64,000 nucleotides of DNA, from NCBI GenBank assembly GCA_016191555.1, contig JACPVX010000025.1, positions 1 to 64,000 on the forward strand, in the 5' to 3' direction. A program made the translations under genes and the position numbers. The notes beneath the pieces were generated by a model that was given only the letters and a program-made list of their open reading frames with translations, did no database searches and had not been told where the DNA came from. Positions within the stretch are counted from its first letter, which is position 1. Every line of letters begins with the position of its first letter. Shown here piece after piece: positions 36,257 to 45,125 of the stretch. The DNA is from Bacteroidota bacterium (lineage in GTDB: Bacteria; Bacteroidota; Bacteroidia; Cytophagales; Cyclobacteriaceae).

Positions 36257-37021
36257 ATGGCCCTGGTTGTAAAAGAGCAACATGATTTTAAGTACGTAGA
36301 CGAAGGCCAGGGAGATGTTCTCATGCTTTTACACGGGTTATTTGGTGCCCTTAGCAATTGGGAAGGTGTGGTGAACCACTATTCTAGGCATTTCAGAGTC
36401 ATTATTCCCATGCTGCCTATTTATGAAATGCCCATCAAAGAAGCGGGCTTAGGCGGCTTGCGTGAATTTACCGAGCGCTTTGTTGAGATGATGAAGCTCG
36501 ATAAAATGATGATCATGGGGAATTCGCTTGGCGGTCATGTGGGTATCTTGTACACGCTTCAAAATCCCACGAAAGTGACCAAATTGGTTTTGACCGGTAG
36601 TTCGGGATTGTTTGAAAATACGATGGGCGGATCGTACCCGCGCAGAGGGAGTTACGATTACATTCGCGAGCGTGTAGCCTACACATTCTACGATCCTAAA
36701 GTAGCTTCGAAAGAGCTAGTAGATGAAGTTTTCGAGACCACGAAAAGCATTCCAAAGTGTATGCGAATTGTAGCCATTGCTAAATCCGCTCAACGAAATA
36801 ACCTCGCATTAGAATTGCATAAAATAAATGTGCCCACTTTATTAGTGTGGGGCTTGAATGACACTATTACTCCGCCTATGGTGGGTCATGAGTTCAATCG
36901 ACTCATTCCAAATTCGGAATTGAAGTTTATCGACAAATGTTGCCATGCGCCTATGATGGAGCATCCGCAAAAGTTTAATGAAATGGTAGAAGATTTTTTG
37001 GTTAGACCCATTGCGAAATGA
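36257..37021 (+). CDS. Alpha/beta hydrolase
   Basis: A 254-residue hydrolase-fold protein. The oxyanion region HGLFGALSNWEG, the nucleophile elbow GNSLGGH (Ser about residue 93), the acid in LVWGLNDTITPP and the catalytic His in KCCHAPMMEHP make a complete triad. Substrate unknown. Its stop overlaps the start of the CBS protein gene (ATGA), and the set yqeY-cvpA-hydrolase-CBS-nadK lies in one direction, so it is probably in one operon. Confidence 0.92.
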   Translation: MALVVKEQHDFKYVDEGQGDVLMLLHGLFGALSNWEGVVNHYSRHFRVIIPMLPIYEMPIKEAGLGGLREFTERFVEMMKLDKMMIMGNSLGGHVGILYTLQNPTKVTKLVLTGSSGLFENTMGGSYPRRGSYDYIRERVAYTFYDPKVASKELVDEVFETTKSIPKCMRIVAIAKSAQRNNLALELHKINVPTLLVWGLNDTITPPMVGHEFNRLIPNSELKFIDKCCHAPMMEHPQKFNEMVEDFLVRPIAK

Positions 37022-37683
37022 TAGCCGAAGAGCTGATCAACCACATGATTCCACCGCTAAAAACTACGGACGATGCCGATAAGGCAATCGTGTGGATGGA
37101 AGAGTTTCGCTGCAATCACTTGCCGGTGGTTGAGAAGGGACAATTGTTAGGATTTATCTCGGAAGAAATCATTTTAGAATCCAACGATATTGGAAAAAAC
37201 CTGGCCGCCTTTCCATTGGTTGGAAAAGATTGCTTCGTTCACCAGCATGCGCACTTTTACGATATCTTAAAAATTGCTGGTAACAACAAGTTGCAGATTG
37301 TAGCCGTGGTGAATGACGATCAACAATATGAGGGAGTGATCACGGTGCAAGACATGATGATTTCATTTGCACAGACGGCTTCGGTACAAATGACAGGAAG
37401 CATTTTGGTGCTGTCGATGGATTTGATCGATTATTCGTTGGCGGAAATCAGCCGCTATGTAGAGGAGAACAACGCCAAAGTGATCAGTAGCAATATGATT
37501 GAAGACCCGATGGATCAAGGGAAAATTAAATTAACCCTCAAAATCAACCAGACTGATCTGAAAAGAATTGTAGCCACGCTTGAACGTTTCAATTACCGGG
37601 TGATTGGCCGTTATCAGGAAGCACCACAGGAAGCCGATGATAAAGATAAGATAGACATGCTTTTGCGCTATTTGGAAATCTAA
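37018..37683 (+). CDS. CBS domain-containing protein
   Basis: A 221-residue cytoplasmic protein with two CBS motifs. The first is in residues 1-55 (LINHMIPPLKTTDDADKAIVWMEEFRCNHLPVVEKGQLLGFIS), the second in 70-120 (DCFVHQHAHFYDILKIAGNNKLQIVAVVNDDQQYEGVITVQDMM). A C-terminal ACT-like segment follows (GSILVLSMDLIDYSLAEISRYVEENNAKVISSN). CBS pairs bind adenine nucleotides, which suits a regulator next to NAD kinase. This neighbour pair is widespread in Bacteroidota. Confidence 0.9.
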   Translation: MIAEELINHMIPPLKTTDDADKAIVWMEEFRCNHLPVVEKGQLLGFISEEIILESNDIGKNLAAFPLVGKDCFVHQHAHFYDILKIAGNNKLQIVAVVNDDQQYEGVITVQDMMISFAQTASVQMTGSILVLSMDLIDYSLAEISRYVEENNAKVISSNMIEDPMDQGKIKLTLKINQTDLKRIVATLERFNYRVIGRYQEAPQEADDKDKIDMLLRYLEI

Positions 37684-37692
37684 CCCATCAAG

Positions 37693-38571
37693 ATGATCCG
37701 CATAGGCATACACGGCAAAGATTTTCAGAATAAATCCCTCCGGTTTTTAGAACGGGTATTAGATCACCTAAAGAGAAGTCAGGTAGAAATTTGGGTGTCC
37801 GAAAAGTTTTTGAAGCAATTCAAATCATCGCGCATAAGCGCCTACAACCTGCGGTCGTTCAACCACGAAGACAACCTTCACTCGCTAAATTATTTTCTTT
37901 CGCTGGGTGGCGATGGCACGCTGCTCGAATCAGTAACATACATTGGCAAATCCGAAATTCCGATTTTAGGAATCAACACCGGTCGTTTGGGTTTTTTGGC
38001 CACTACAAGTCGCGATGACATGGAAGACTCGCTTGACGGATTGCTCAACGGAAGTTATTCCATCGATAGCCGTTCTGTACTGAAGTTGATCTCTGCACCC
38101 AAACTTTTCGGTAAACTCAATTTTGCTTTGAATGATTTTACCATCATGAAGAAAGATACCTCTTCCATGATTACTGTACATGTTTACGCAGATGGAGAAC
38201 TGATTAATTCGTATTGGTCTGATGGAATAATTGTCTCCACTCCTACGGGTTCCACCGGGTATTCACTCAGTTGTGGAGGGCCGCTAGTTCACCCTAAATC
38301 TGAAAGTTTTGTCATAACGGCCGTTAGCCCCCATAATTTAGGGACCCGCCCGATTGTATTATCGGATGACCGCGAGATTACGTTTCAGATTGAAGGACGC
38401 AGCAAAAAGTACCTAATTTCGTTGGATTCGAGGTTTGAAACAGTCGATGAGTCTGTCAAACTAAAGATAAAGAAAGAGAAATTTGAAGTGAAACTGATTC
38501 AGTTAAGCTCTCAAAACTATTTCAATACCCTTCGTCAAAAGCTCAACTGGGGTGTGGACGCCCGCAACTAA
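37693..38571 (+). CDS. nadK: NAD kinase
   Basis: Phosphorylates NAD to NADP. A 292-residue protein with the diagnostic LSLGGDGTLLES (GGDG motif, catalytic Asp), GINTGRLGFLAT, the NE/D loop in FALNDFTIMKKD, and SDGIIVSTPTGSTGYSLSCGGPLVHP. Length is normal for the family. It follows the CBS protein gene by 9 bases and ends the operon that begins at 35255; an 86-base gap with a promoter-like motif separates it from the barrel gene downstream. Confidence 0.97.
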   Translation: MIRIGIHGKDFQNKSLRFLERVLDHLKRSQVEIWVSEKFLKQFKSSRISAYNLRSFNHEDNLHSLNYFLSLGGDGTLLESVTYIGKSEIPILGINTGRLGFLATTSRDDMEDSLDGLLNGSYSIDSRSVLKLISAPKLFGKLNFALNDFTIMKKDTSSMITVHVYADGELINSYWSDGIIVSTPTGSTGYSLSCGGPLVHPKSESFVITAVSPHNLGTRPIVLSDDREITFQIEGRSKKYLISLDSRFETVDESVKLKIKKEKFEVKLIQLSSQNYFNTLRQKLNWGVDARN

Positions 38572-38626
38572 GCAGCTGATTAGCCGAATTTTCATCTAAT
38601 CCTATTTCTACTTAGGGTTAATTTTA

Positions 38627-38634
38627 TACCTTTG
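38627..38634 (+). promoter_or_regulatory. Candidate -7 promoter element before barrel / uppS / bamA genes
   Basis: TACCTTTG matches TAnnTTTG and lies 23 bases upstream of the ATG at 38658, in the 86-base gap after nadK. A -33 TTTG is not well conserved. It may start the envelope-biogenesis transcript. Confidence 0.45.
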
Positions 38635-38657
38635 TAATTGCCCCAATTAACCTCGTT

Positions 38658-39665
38658 ATGAGAAAGTTATGTTTTGCCGTTCTAAGTCTTGCCCTATTGA
38701 TTGGTTCAGTAAGTGAATCATATGCGCAATTCAACAGAAAATCCATTAAGAAAAATAATAAGCGCATTGCTCATTATCGTGGAAAAAAATCTGGCTTTGC
38801 ACGCCAAAATGTGTATTCAGGCATAGGGATTTCATTAAATGCACTTAATTATTTTGGTGATCTTTCACCATCGCCAAGCAAACTAAGCACTGATTTTTCC
38901 TTTACGAAGCCGGGCTTCGGAGTATCACTTTTCCACCGCTTTGGCCCGCGCTACACGCTGATGGCTCAATACATGTATGGAACAATCAAAGGATCGGATG
39001 CAGAATCAGCCGCTTTGGGAAGCGCTGAAAGCGAACCAAGAAACATTCGAAATCTATCGTTCAGCAATTCGATCCATGAGCTTTCACTACTTGCTTATAT
39101 CGACTTGTTTGATAATCAGGCAACGTATATCAGCCGTGTGAAATGGACTCCGTACCTTTATACTGGTGGTACTGTATTTTTACACAATCCGCAGGCCATT
39201 GCACCCAAAACAGACTTGAAAGGCCAGCCTTTGGCAGAAGCAGGACAATATGTAGACCTGCAACCACTAAAAACAGAAGGCCAATCATACGGATTAATTC
39301 AATTCGCTATACCATTTGGCGCTGGTGCACGTTTTAGAATAAACGAAGTGATGGATCTTTGGGCTGATTTTGGTTTCCGCTACACATTCACCGACTATTT
39401 GGACGATGTAAGCAATACCTATACGGATTTATCAACACTAACTCCACTGGGTCAGGCAATGTCATACAGAACCAATGAATTGGCTGGTTATCCTAAAGCT
39501 GGTCAGGCCGTTCCTTCAGGTATTCCTGGGGTAAATGTGCAATATGATTATGGTAGAAAAGGTGATAAGCGTGGAGGCGCATCACAAAATGACATCTATA
39601 TGGTGACATCCATTCGCCTTACGTACATCTTAGGCGCAACATTCCATAAAGCTAAATTCAGATAA
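38658..39665 (+). CDS. Outer membrane beta-barrel protein, DUF6089-like
   Basis: A 335-residue protein with a signal peptide (ending SESYAQF, residue 24), a lysine-rich stretch, then barrel strands. The VYSGIGISLNALNYFGDLSPSPSK segment and KPGFGVSLFHRFGPRYTLMAQYMYG are typical of a Bacteroidota family located in front of uppS and bamA. A conserved YTFTDYLDDVSNTY motif occurs near the end, shared with the next gene (KTFFDYLDNLSGG). Function unknown; outer-membrane location is inferred. The next gene overlaps its stop by one base. Confidence 0.82.
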   Translation: MRKLCFAVLSLALLIGSVSESYAQFNRKSIKKNNKRIAHYRGKKSGFARQNVYSGIGISLNALNYFGDLSPSPSKLSTDFSFTKPGFGVSLFHRFGPRYTLMAQYMYGTIKGSDAESAALGSAESEPRNIRNLSFSNSIHELSLLAYIDLFDNQATYISRVKWTPYLYTGGTVFLHNPQAIAPKTDLKGQPLAEAGQYVDLQPLKTEGQSYGLIQFAIPFGAGARFRINEVMDLWADFGFRYTFTDYLDDVSNTYTDLSTLTPLGQAMSYRTNELAGYPKAGQAVPSGIPGVNVQYDYGRKGDKRGGASQNDIYMVTSIRLTYILGATFHKAKFR

Positions 39666-40369
39666 TGGCGAGTACGCGTTTCGCGAAATTACTTTTCTCT
39701 CCATTATTATTCTTAGGCATTACAGCCTTTAGTCAAATCTCCCAACGTACCGAAATAGGTGGCGGCTTGGGAGTTTTTAATTATACAGGCGATATCGTTC
39801 GTACATACGACTTAACTACCGCAAAACCGGCAGCTACACTTTTTTACAGAACCAACCTGAGTCGGGTGATCAGTTTTAGAACTTCACTGACCGGTGGTCA
39901 ACTGGCTGCGAGCGATCGCAATAATCCAATCGATGCCTTTGCGGCAAAGCGCAACGCCTCATTCGACTTGTTTTTACTCGAGCTTTCCGGTTGCTTCGAG
40001 TATCACTTTTTAGATTGGCGAGACGATAAACGCAGGCTGCGTTTTACACCTTACCTTTTTGGCGGGATAGCCCTTTTTGGCATATCTGGCACACCTCAAA
40101 ACAAAACCGCAGAATACAGCACGGTTCAATTGGGCGTCCCTTTCGGGGGAGGTATGAAATACGTTTTAAACCCACGCTATTATATCTCATTCGAAATTGG
40201 AATCAGAAAAACCTTTTTTGATTACCTCGATAACCTGTCCGGGGGTAATCCATCCTTCAAAACCTACCAATACGGTAATCCGAACGATAACGACAACTAC
40301 TTTTTTACGGGTATAACCCTTACTTACACATTTTACGACATACCCTGTGCCACCAATCCCTACAGGTAA
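39665..40369 (+). CDS. Outer membrane beta-barrel protein, DUF6089-like (paralogue of the previous)
   Basis: A 234-residue protein with a signal peptide (ending TAFSQI) and a short barrel. It opens with TEIGGGLGVFNYTGDI, echoing the NYFGDL motif of the preceding gene, and later has FYRTNLSRVISFRTSLTGGQ, FEYHFLDWRDDKRRLRFTPYLFGGIALF and KTFFDYLDNLSGG. Its start shares one base with the stop of the upstream gene. Genes of this type sit directly upstream of uppS and bamA across Bacteroidota, which hints at an envelope role, but no function is known. Confidence 0.85.
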   Translation: MASTRFAKLLFSPLLFLGITAFSQISQRTEIGGGLGVFNYTGDIVRTYDLTTAKPAATLFYRTNLSRVISFRTSLTGGQLAASDRNNPIDAFAAKRNASFDLFLLELSGCFEYHFLDWRDDKRRLRFTPYLFGGIALFGISGTPQNKTAEYSTVQLGVPFGGGMKYVLNPRYYISFEIGIRKTFFDYLDNLSGGNPSFKTYQYGNPNDNDNYFFTGITLTYTFYDIPCATNPYR

Positions 40370-40467
40370 ATCCTTTCGTCAGTAGAACTATTTCAAAATT
40401 TTGATCATCACAACCTTACGCAGTCTGAACGTAGACTATTAGTGACTTAAAGTTTTGAAAAAAAGGC

Positions 40468-40475
40468 TACTTTTG
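40468..40475 (+). promoter_or_regulatory. Candidate -7 promoter element for uppS
   Basis: TACTTTTG fits TAnnTTTG and ends seven bases before the GTG start of uppS, which would give a nearly leaderless transcript. The -33 region has no match at normal spacing. Confidence 0.35.
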
Positions 40476-40482
40476 CACCCTT

Positions 40483-41226
40483 GTGGCTTCGCTAAAGCAA
40501 AATATTGACCCTCATAATTTACCCAAACACGTGGCCGTTATCATGGACGGCAACGGAAGATGGGCGAGGCAAAAGGGTGCGGTTAGAATATTTGGCCATC
40601 GCAATGCGATTGAGGCGGTGCGGCAAGTAATTGAAGGAAGCGGTGAACTTGGCATCAAGTACCTCACTTTGTATGCCTTTAGTACCGAAAATTGGGGAAG
40701 GCCAAAAGAGGAAGTGGATGCGCTGATGGAACTATTGGTCAACACACTGCAAAAGGAAATTAGCTCTTTGCATAAAAATAACGTGCGACTTTCAACTATT
40801 GGCGATACGGCACAATTGCCGGAAGATTGCCGCGAGAACTTGAAGAAGGCAATTGAAGGGACAAAAGGAAACACGGGATTGAATTTGCTGATTGCTTTAA
40901 ACTACAGCGGGCGCTGGGAGATTGTAAAAGCAACCAGGCATTTGGCAGAGCAAGTGAAAGCGGGGCAGTTGCTGCCAGTCGACATCACAGAAGCTACAAT
41001 AAGTCAGTTGATGGAAACGAAAGATATTCCAGATCCTGAATTGCTAATACGAACCAGTGGAGAGATGAGAATAAGTAATTTTTTACTCTGGCAAATTGCC
41101 TATACGGAATTATACATTACACCCAAGCTTTGGCCGGATTTCCGAAAGGAAGATTTGTACGAAGCGATTATTGAATATCAAAAGCGTGAACGAAGATTTG
41201 GAAAAGTGCTGACCCCTATTGCCTAA
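40483..41226 (+). CDS. uppS: Isoprenyl (undecaprenyl diphosphate) transferase
   Basis: Makes the polyprenyl carrier lipid for peptidoglycan and LPS by adding isopentenyl units to farnesyl diphosphate. A 247-residue protein with VAVIMDGNGRWARQ (catalytic Asp and the MDGNGRWA signature), GHRNAIEAVRQ, YLTLYAFSTENW-type strand, and the C-terminal RTSGEMRISNFLLWQIAYTELY-type block that binds diphosphate. The start is GTG; an in-frame stop is close upstream and the next ATG is already inside the active-site motif. bamA begins five bases after its stop. Confidence 0.96.
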   Translation: MASLKQNIDPHNLPKHVAVIMDGNGRWARQKGAVRIFGHRNAIEAVRQVIEGSGELGIKYLTLYAFSTENWGRPKEEVDALMELLVNTLQKEISSLHKNNVRLSTIGDTAQLPEDCRENLKKAIEGTKGNTGLNLLIALNYSGRWEIVKATRHLAEQVKAGQLLPVDITEATISQLMETKDIPDPELLIRTSGEMRISNFLLWQIAYTELYITPKLWPDFRKEDLYEAIIEYQKRERRFGKVLTPIA

Positions 41227-41231
41227 TTTGA

Positions 41232-43949
41232 ATGAACCGGATTCTACTTACTCTCTTACTACTCTCTAGCCTTGCAGCATCAGCTCAATTTAGAAGAGGC
41301 CGAGCCACCAATACAACAACAGACCTCGCTGCTACGGGTGAACTGAATTATCGCACTCCTTCCGAATATATCATTGGGGGAATCGAAGTGGTAGGCCTAA
41401 ACGTGCTGGATAAAAATGCGATGGTATCGCTAACGGGTTTGCGCGTTGGCGACAAAATCAAAGTCCCTGGCGATGGTATTTCCAGTGCCATTCGTAAGCT
41501 ATGGAAACATGGTTTGATCGGAGACGCTACCATTTCGGTAGACCGCATTGAGGAAGGCAAAGTATTTCTATCGATCCGATTGGCCGAGCGCCCTCGATTA
41601 ACCGATTTTTATTTTGTCGGAATCAGCAATGGAAAGCAAAGCAGCTTAAAAGACGACCTCACTTTGATTCGCGGTAAAATTGTAAATGATGCCACCATAC
41701 GCAACGCAGAGTTGGGTGTAAAAAAGCACTTTGTAAAGAAGGGCTTTTTGAATACCGTAGTTAAAATTACACAAGAGCGAGACACGCTCAACCGCGGTGG
41801 TGTGCGCTTGCGCATCAATGTAGACTTAAAGTCGAAAGTGAAAATACACGAGATTCGATTCAGCGGAAATAAGGACATGTCTTCGATCGTATTGAAGAAG
41901 AAATTAAAGAAAACAAAAGAGCACGCTCGCCTCTCTATTCACCGCGAAGTTATTGGCTCCCTACTCCAAACGAACAAGCAAGACGTAAAAGATTTCTTTG
42001 GTGATTCAGTGCAGCCAGTCAGTTGGCGACAAGTGAAGGAGTTTCTCAACCGAACCGTAAAACTTAATTTCTTTACCGGTTCGAAATTCATCCGTTCCGA
42101 TTATGAAGAAGACAAGAAAAAGCTAGTAGCATTTTATAATACGCAAGGTTATCGCGATGCCGAAATTGAATCAGATACGATTGTCAATTACAACAATTCT
42201 AAAATTGATATCCACTTCAAAATCAATGAAGGAAGAAAGTACTATTTCAGAAATATCATCTGGACGGGTAACTATTTGTACACAGCCGCTACCCTCAATA
42301 AGATATTAGATATCAAAAAAGGAGATGTGTACAATCAAGAGATGATTGATCGCAAAACTTCCTTCAATCCAAAAGGAGCTGACATCAGTGGTTTGTACAT
42401 GGATGATGGGTATCTTTTCTTCCGCGTTACGCCAGTAGAAGTTGCCGTAGTGGGCGATTCGATTGACGTAGAAATGCGCATCTATGAAGGAGAGCAGGCC
42501 ACGATTGATGAAGTTACGATCAGCGGAAATGAACGCACGAGCGATCACGTGATTCGCAGAGAATTGACAACCATACCAGGTCAGAAATTCAGAAGAGCAG
42601 ATATTATTCGCACGCAACAGCAGCTTTCACAAATGGGATTCTTTAATCCACAAAAAATAGAGCAAGACATACGCCCTAATCCGGCCAACGGAACGGTGAA
42701 CATTGGTTGGAAACTGGAAGAACAATCCAATGACCAGGTGCAGCTCTCCGGTGGATGGGGAGGTTATTATGGATTTGTAGGAACGGTAGGACTTACATTC
42801 AATAACTTCTCGCTAAGAAATGTACCGCATGTAAAGAAATGGAGGCCACTTCCTGTAGGGGATGGACAAAAACTTTCGTTGCAAGCACAAGCGAATGGTA
42901 AATCATTCCAAAGCTACAGTATATCGTTTACCGAACCTTGGCTGGGCGGAAGCAGACCCAATGCGCTTTCCGTTAGCTTGAACTATTCTGTATCTCGCTT
43001 GCCAACAAGAGGTTTTAACGGAATAAATTTTGATGATAATGCGGCACTCCATCAAGCCGGTATTACCGTAGGTTTTGGACGGAGATTAGAGTGGCCGGAT
43101 AATTATTTCTCCCTCACCCACTCGCTGTCGTATTTGGTGTATGATTACAGCAACTATTTTGGATCAACTACGCTACCTGCTGTAGGTACAACGCGCAATA
43201 TTTCCTTAACCACAACGCTGGCGCGTAATAGCATCGATAACCCGATGTTCCCAACTTCAGGTTCATCCATTTCATTGGCGCTGAGCTTAACGCCACCTTA
43301 TTCTTTTTTCAGAAGCCCCGATTATTACAAAGAAGTCAACCAGCGCTACAGTTTTGTGGAGTTGCACAAATGGATGTTTGACGCGAAGTTTTATGTGAAA
43401 GTGATTGGCAGCCCCAAACCAACAGGAAGAAGTTTAGTACTCGAAACAAAAGCACACATGGGTTTCATCGGCACGTATAATGATAAGATCAGCCCTGGAC
43501 CCTTTGAGCGATTCTTAGTAGGAGGTGCGGGTCTTACCGGTGGATTTAACTCTTTTGTGTTAGGTCAGGATATTATCGGCTTACGCGGATATTTGGATAA
43601 TCAGGTTACACCTCCACTTTATTCGCAGCGTGGTTTACAAGCTGTGAATGGAATTGAAGGGGGAATCGTTTATAACAAGTTCGGAATGGAGTTGCGCTAC
43701 CCAGTTGTAACGAGTCAATCGGCCACGGTTTATAGCTTTGTATTTACGGAAGCAGGAAACAACTGGGGCAATTACCAAGACTTTAATCCGTTTAATCTGT
43801 ATAAATCCGCAGGTTTTGGAGCAAGGATATTTATGCCGGCATTCGGCTTAATTGGCTTGAATTGGGCGTATGGCTTTGATAAACTTCCGTTTGCCACCGA
43901 GAAAAGCGGATCGCAATTTCACTTTACCATTGGGCAACAAATCAGATAG
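41232..43949 (+). CDS. bamA: Outer membrane protein assembly factor BamA
   Basis: Inserts beta-barrel proteins into the outer membrane. A 905-residue Omp85 protein with signal peptide (residues 1-19, ending ASAQ), a run of POTRA domains up to about residue 490 (for example IGGIEVVGLNVLDKNAMVSLTGLRVGDKI and VKIHEIRFSGNKDMSSIVLKKKLKKT), then a C-terminal barrel. The barrel contains the loop-6 region (PGPFERFLVGGAGLTGGFN and IGLRGY, with the conserved RGY type motif) and the final strand ends FHFTIGQQIR. The length is normal for Bacteroidota BamA. Two skp/ompH genes follow directly. Confidence 0.96.
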   Translation: MNRILLTLLLLSSLAASAQFRRGRATNTTTDLAATGELNYRTPSEYIIGGIEVVGLNVLDKNAMVSLTGLRVGDKIKVPGDGISSAIRKLWKHGLIGDATISVDRIEEGKVFLSIRLAERPRLTDFYFVGISNGKQSSLKDDLTLIRGKIVNDATIRNAELGVKKHFVKKGFLNTVVKITQERDTLNRGGVRLRINVDLKSKVKIHEIRFSGNKDMSSIVLKKKLKKTKEHARLSIHREVIGSLLQTNKQDVKDFFGDSVQPVSWRQVKEFLNRTVKLNFFTGSKFIRSDYEEDKKKLVAFYNTQGYRDAEIESDTIVNYNNSKIDIHFKINEGRKYYFRNIIWTGNYLYTAATLNKILDIKKGDVYNQEMIDRKTSFNPKGADISGLYMDDGYLFFRVTPVEVAVVGDSIDVEMRIYEGEQATIDEVTISGNERTSDHVIRRELTTIPGQKFRRADIIRTQQQLSQMGFFNPQKIEQDIRPNPANGTVNIGWKLEEQSNDQVQLSGGWGGYYGFVGTVGLTFNNFSLRNVPHVKKWRPLPVGDGQKLSLQAQANGKSFQSYSISFTEPWLGGSRPNALSVSLNYSVSRLPTRGFNGINFDDNAALHQAGITVGFGRRLEWPDNYFSLTHSLSYLVYDYSNYFGSTTLPAVGTTRNISLTTTLARNSIDNPMFPTSGSSISLALSLTPPYSFFRSPDYYKEVNQRYSFVELHKWMFDAKFYVKVIGSPKPTGRSLVLETKAHMGFIGTYNDKISPGPFERFLVGGAGLTGGFNSFVLGQDIIGLRGYLDNQVTPPLYSQRGLQAVNGIEGGIVYNKFGMELRYPVVTSQSATVYSFVFTEAGNNWGNYQDFNPFNLYKSAGFGARIFMPAFGLIGLNWAYGFDKLPFATEKSGSQFHFTIGQQIR

Positions 43950-43952
43950 TAG

Positions 43953-44486
43953 ATGCGATTTTTGTTAGTTTTTCTTTGTTTTTGTGTTTTCGGCCTGAAT
44001 TTTGCCGTAGCACAGAAGTTCGGATACTTTGACTCCGGCTTTGTGCTGGCCAAAATGCCCGAGTATGCCAAGGCGCAAGGAGAAATTGACCAGTTATCTG
44101 CCGCCTGGCAGCATGAAATTGAGGAAATGCAAGGGAAGGTGGATGCGTTGTATAGAACCTACCAGGCAGAACAAGTGCTGTTGACCGAAGAAATGAAGCA
44201 GGAGCGGTTGGATGAGATTAAGAAGAAGGAAGTAGAACTGAAGGAGTATCAAAAAAAGGTTTTTGGATTTGGAGGACTATTTTTTTTGAAAAAACAAGAA
44301 TTGATTAAACCTTTGCAGGATAAGTTGTTTGATGCAGTTGGTAAGGTGGCTAAAGCAAACCGGTTGGCCATCGTATTCGATAAGTCGGCAGAATTGGTGA
44401 TGATTTACACAGATCCTCGCCACGATTACACCGACTTTGTATTAGAAGAACTTGGATTAGGAGACCCAAATGATAAAATAAAATAA
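43953..44486 (+). CDS. OmpH/Skp family periplasmic chaperone
   Basis: A 177-residue protein with a signal peptide (ending NFAVAQ) and the Skp-like pattern KFGYFDSGFVLAKMPEYAKAQGEIDQL at the start of the mature part. A long charged alpha-helical coiled coil follows (AAWQHEIEEMQGKVDALYRTYQAE to KKKEVELKEYQKKVFG), then a return strand (AIVFDKSAELVMIYTDPRHDYTDFVLEELG). Skp holds unfolded outer-membrane proteins for BamA. It begins four bases after bamA, and a second Skp-like gene follows. Confidence 0.92.
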   Translation: MRFLLVFLCFCVFGLNFAVAQKFGYFDSGFVLAKMPEYAKAQGEIDQLSAAWQHEIEEMQGKVDALYRTYQAEQVLLTEEMKQERLDEIKKKEVELKEYQKKVFGFGGLFFLKKQELIKPLQDKLFDAVGKVAKANRLAIVFDKSAELVMIYTDPRHDYTDFVLEELGLGDPNDKIK

Positions 44487-44505
44487 CCAGTAACTTAACT
44501 TAAAA

Positions 44506-45072
44506 ATGAGAACACTTCTTGTAATTCTTTTTTGCGGCACTTTGTTTTCCGCACAGGCGCAGACACAAAAAATTGGCTTTGCCGATTGGGAATACATCTT
44601 TAGTCAGCTGCCTGAATTCAAACAAATTGACAGCGACTTAAAAACACATGCTGATCAATTACAAAATCAAATGAAAGCAAAGCAACAAGATTTTGAAGCG
44701 AAGTATAAAGCGTACCAAAATATGCCGGCTACTACTCCAGATGCAATTAGAGCTGACAAAGAGCGCGAATTGCAATCTTTACAGGAGGGCTTTCAAAAGT
44801 TTCAGCAAGATGCTCAAGCCTCATTGTCAAAGAAACAACAAGATTTGATGGCTCCTATTTATTTGAAGGTTGGTAAAACCATTGAAGAAGTAGCAAAGGA
44901 GAACGGCTATACATTCATTATCAATCCTCAAGTTGTTGGTGGTGGAGATGTATTATTGTATCATGATGAGACCTATAATATCTCAGACCTAGTGTTGAAG
45001 AAGTTAGGAGTAACACCTGCACCGCCAGCACCAGCAACAACTACAGCAAATCCTCCTGTTAAGAAAAACTAA
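44506..45072 (+). CDS. OmpH/Skp family periplasmic chaperone (second copy)
   Basis: A 188-residue protein with signal peptide (ending SAQAQ), IGFADWEYIFSQLPEFKQIDSDL, a long coiled coil (QLQNQMKAKQQDFEAKYKAYQN to LSKKQQDLMAPIY) and a strand with NGYTFIINPQV. The C-terminal tail is Pro/Ala/Thr-rich. It is a divergent paralogue of the upstream gene rather than a recent duplicate. It ends the uppS-bamA-ompH operon; an intrinsic terminator follows 20 bases downstream. Confidence 0.92.
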   Translation: MRTLLVILFCGTLFSAQAQTQKIGFADWEYIFSQLPEFKQIDSDLKTHADQLQNQMKAKQQDFEAKYKAYQNMPATTPDAIRADKERELQSLQEGFQKFQQDAQASLSKKQQDLMAPIYLKVGKTIEEVAKENGYTFIINPQVVGGGDVLLYHDETYNISDLVLKKLGVTPAPPAPATTTANPPVKKN

Positions 45073-45092
45073 GACGAGGATCAATTTACTTC

Positions 45093-45125
45093 AAATGCCC
45101 TGCGCCTTGGTGTAGGGCATTTTTA
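45093..45125 (+). terminator. Intrinsic terminator after the bamA-ompH operon
   Basis: Perfect stem AAATGCCCT / AGGGCATTT with a 12-base loop, followed by TTT, located 20 bases after the ompH stop and touching the 3' end of the convergent oxoprolinase gene. Confidence 0.85.

Noticed and set aside
40400..40460. Hairpin AGTCT-GAACGT-AGACT as terminator before uppS
   Set aside because: The stem has only five pairs and is not followed by a T-run.
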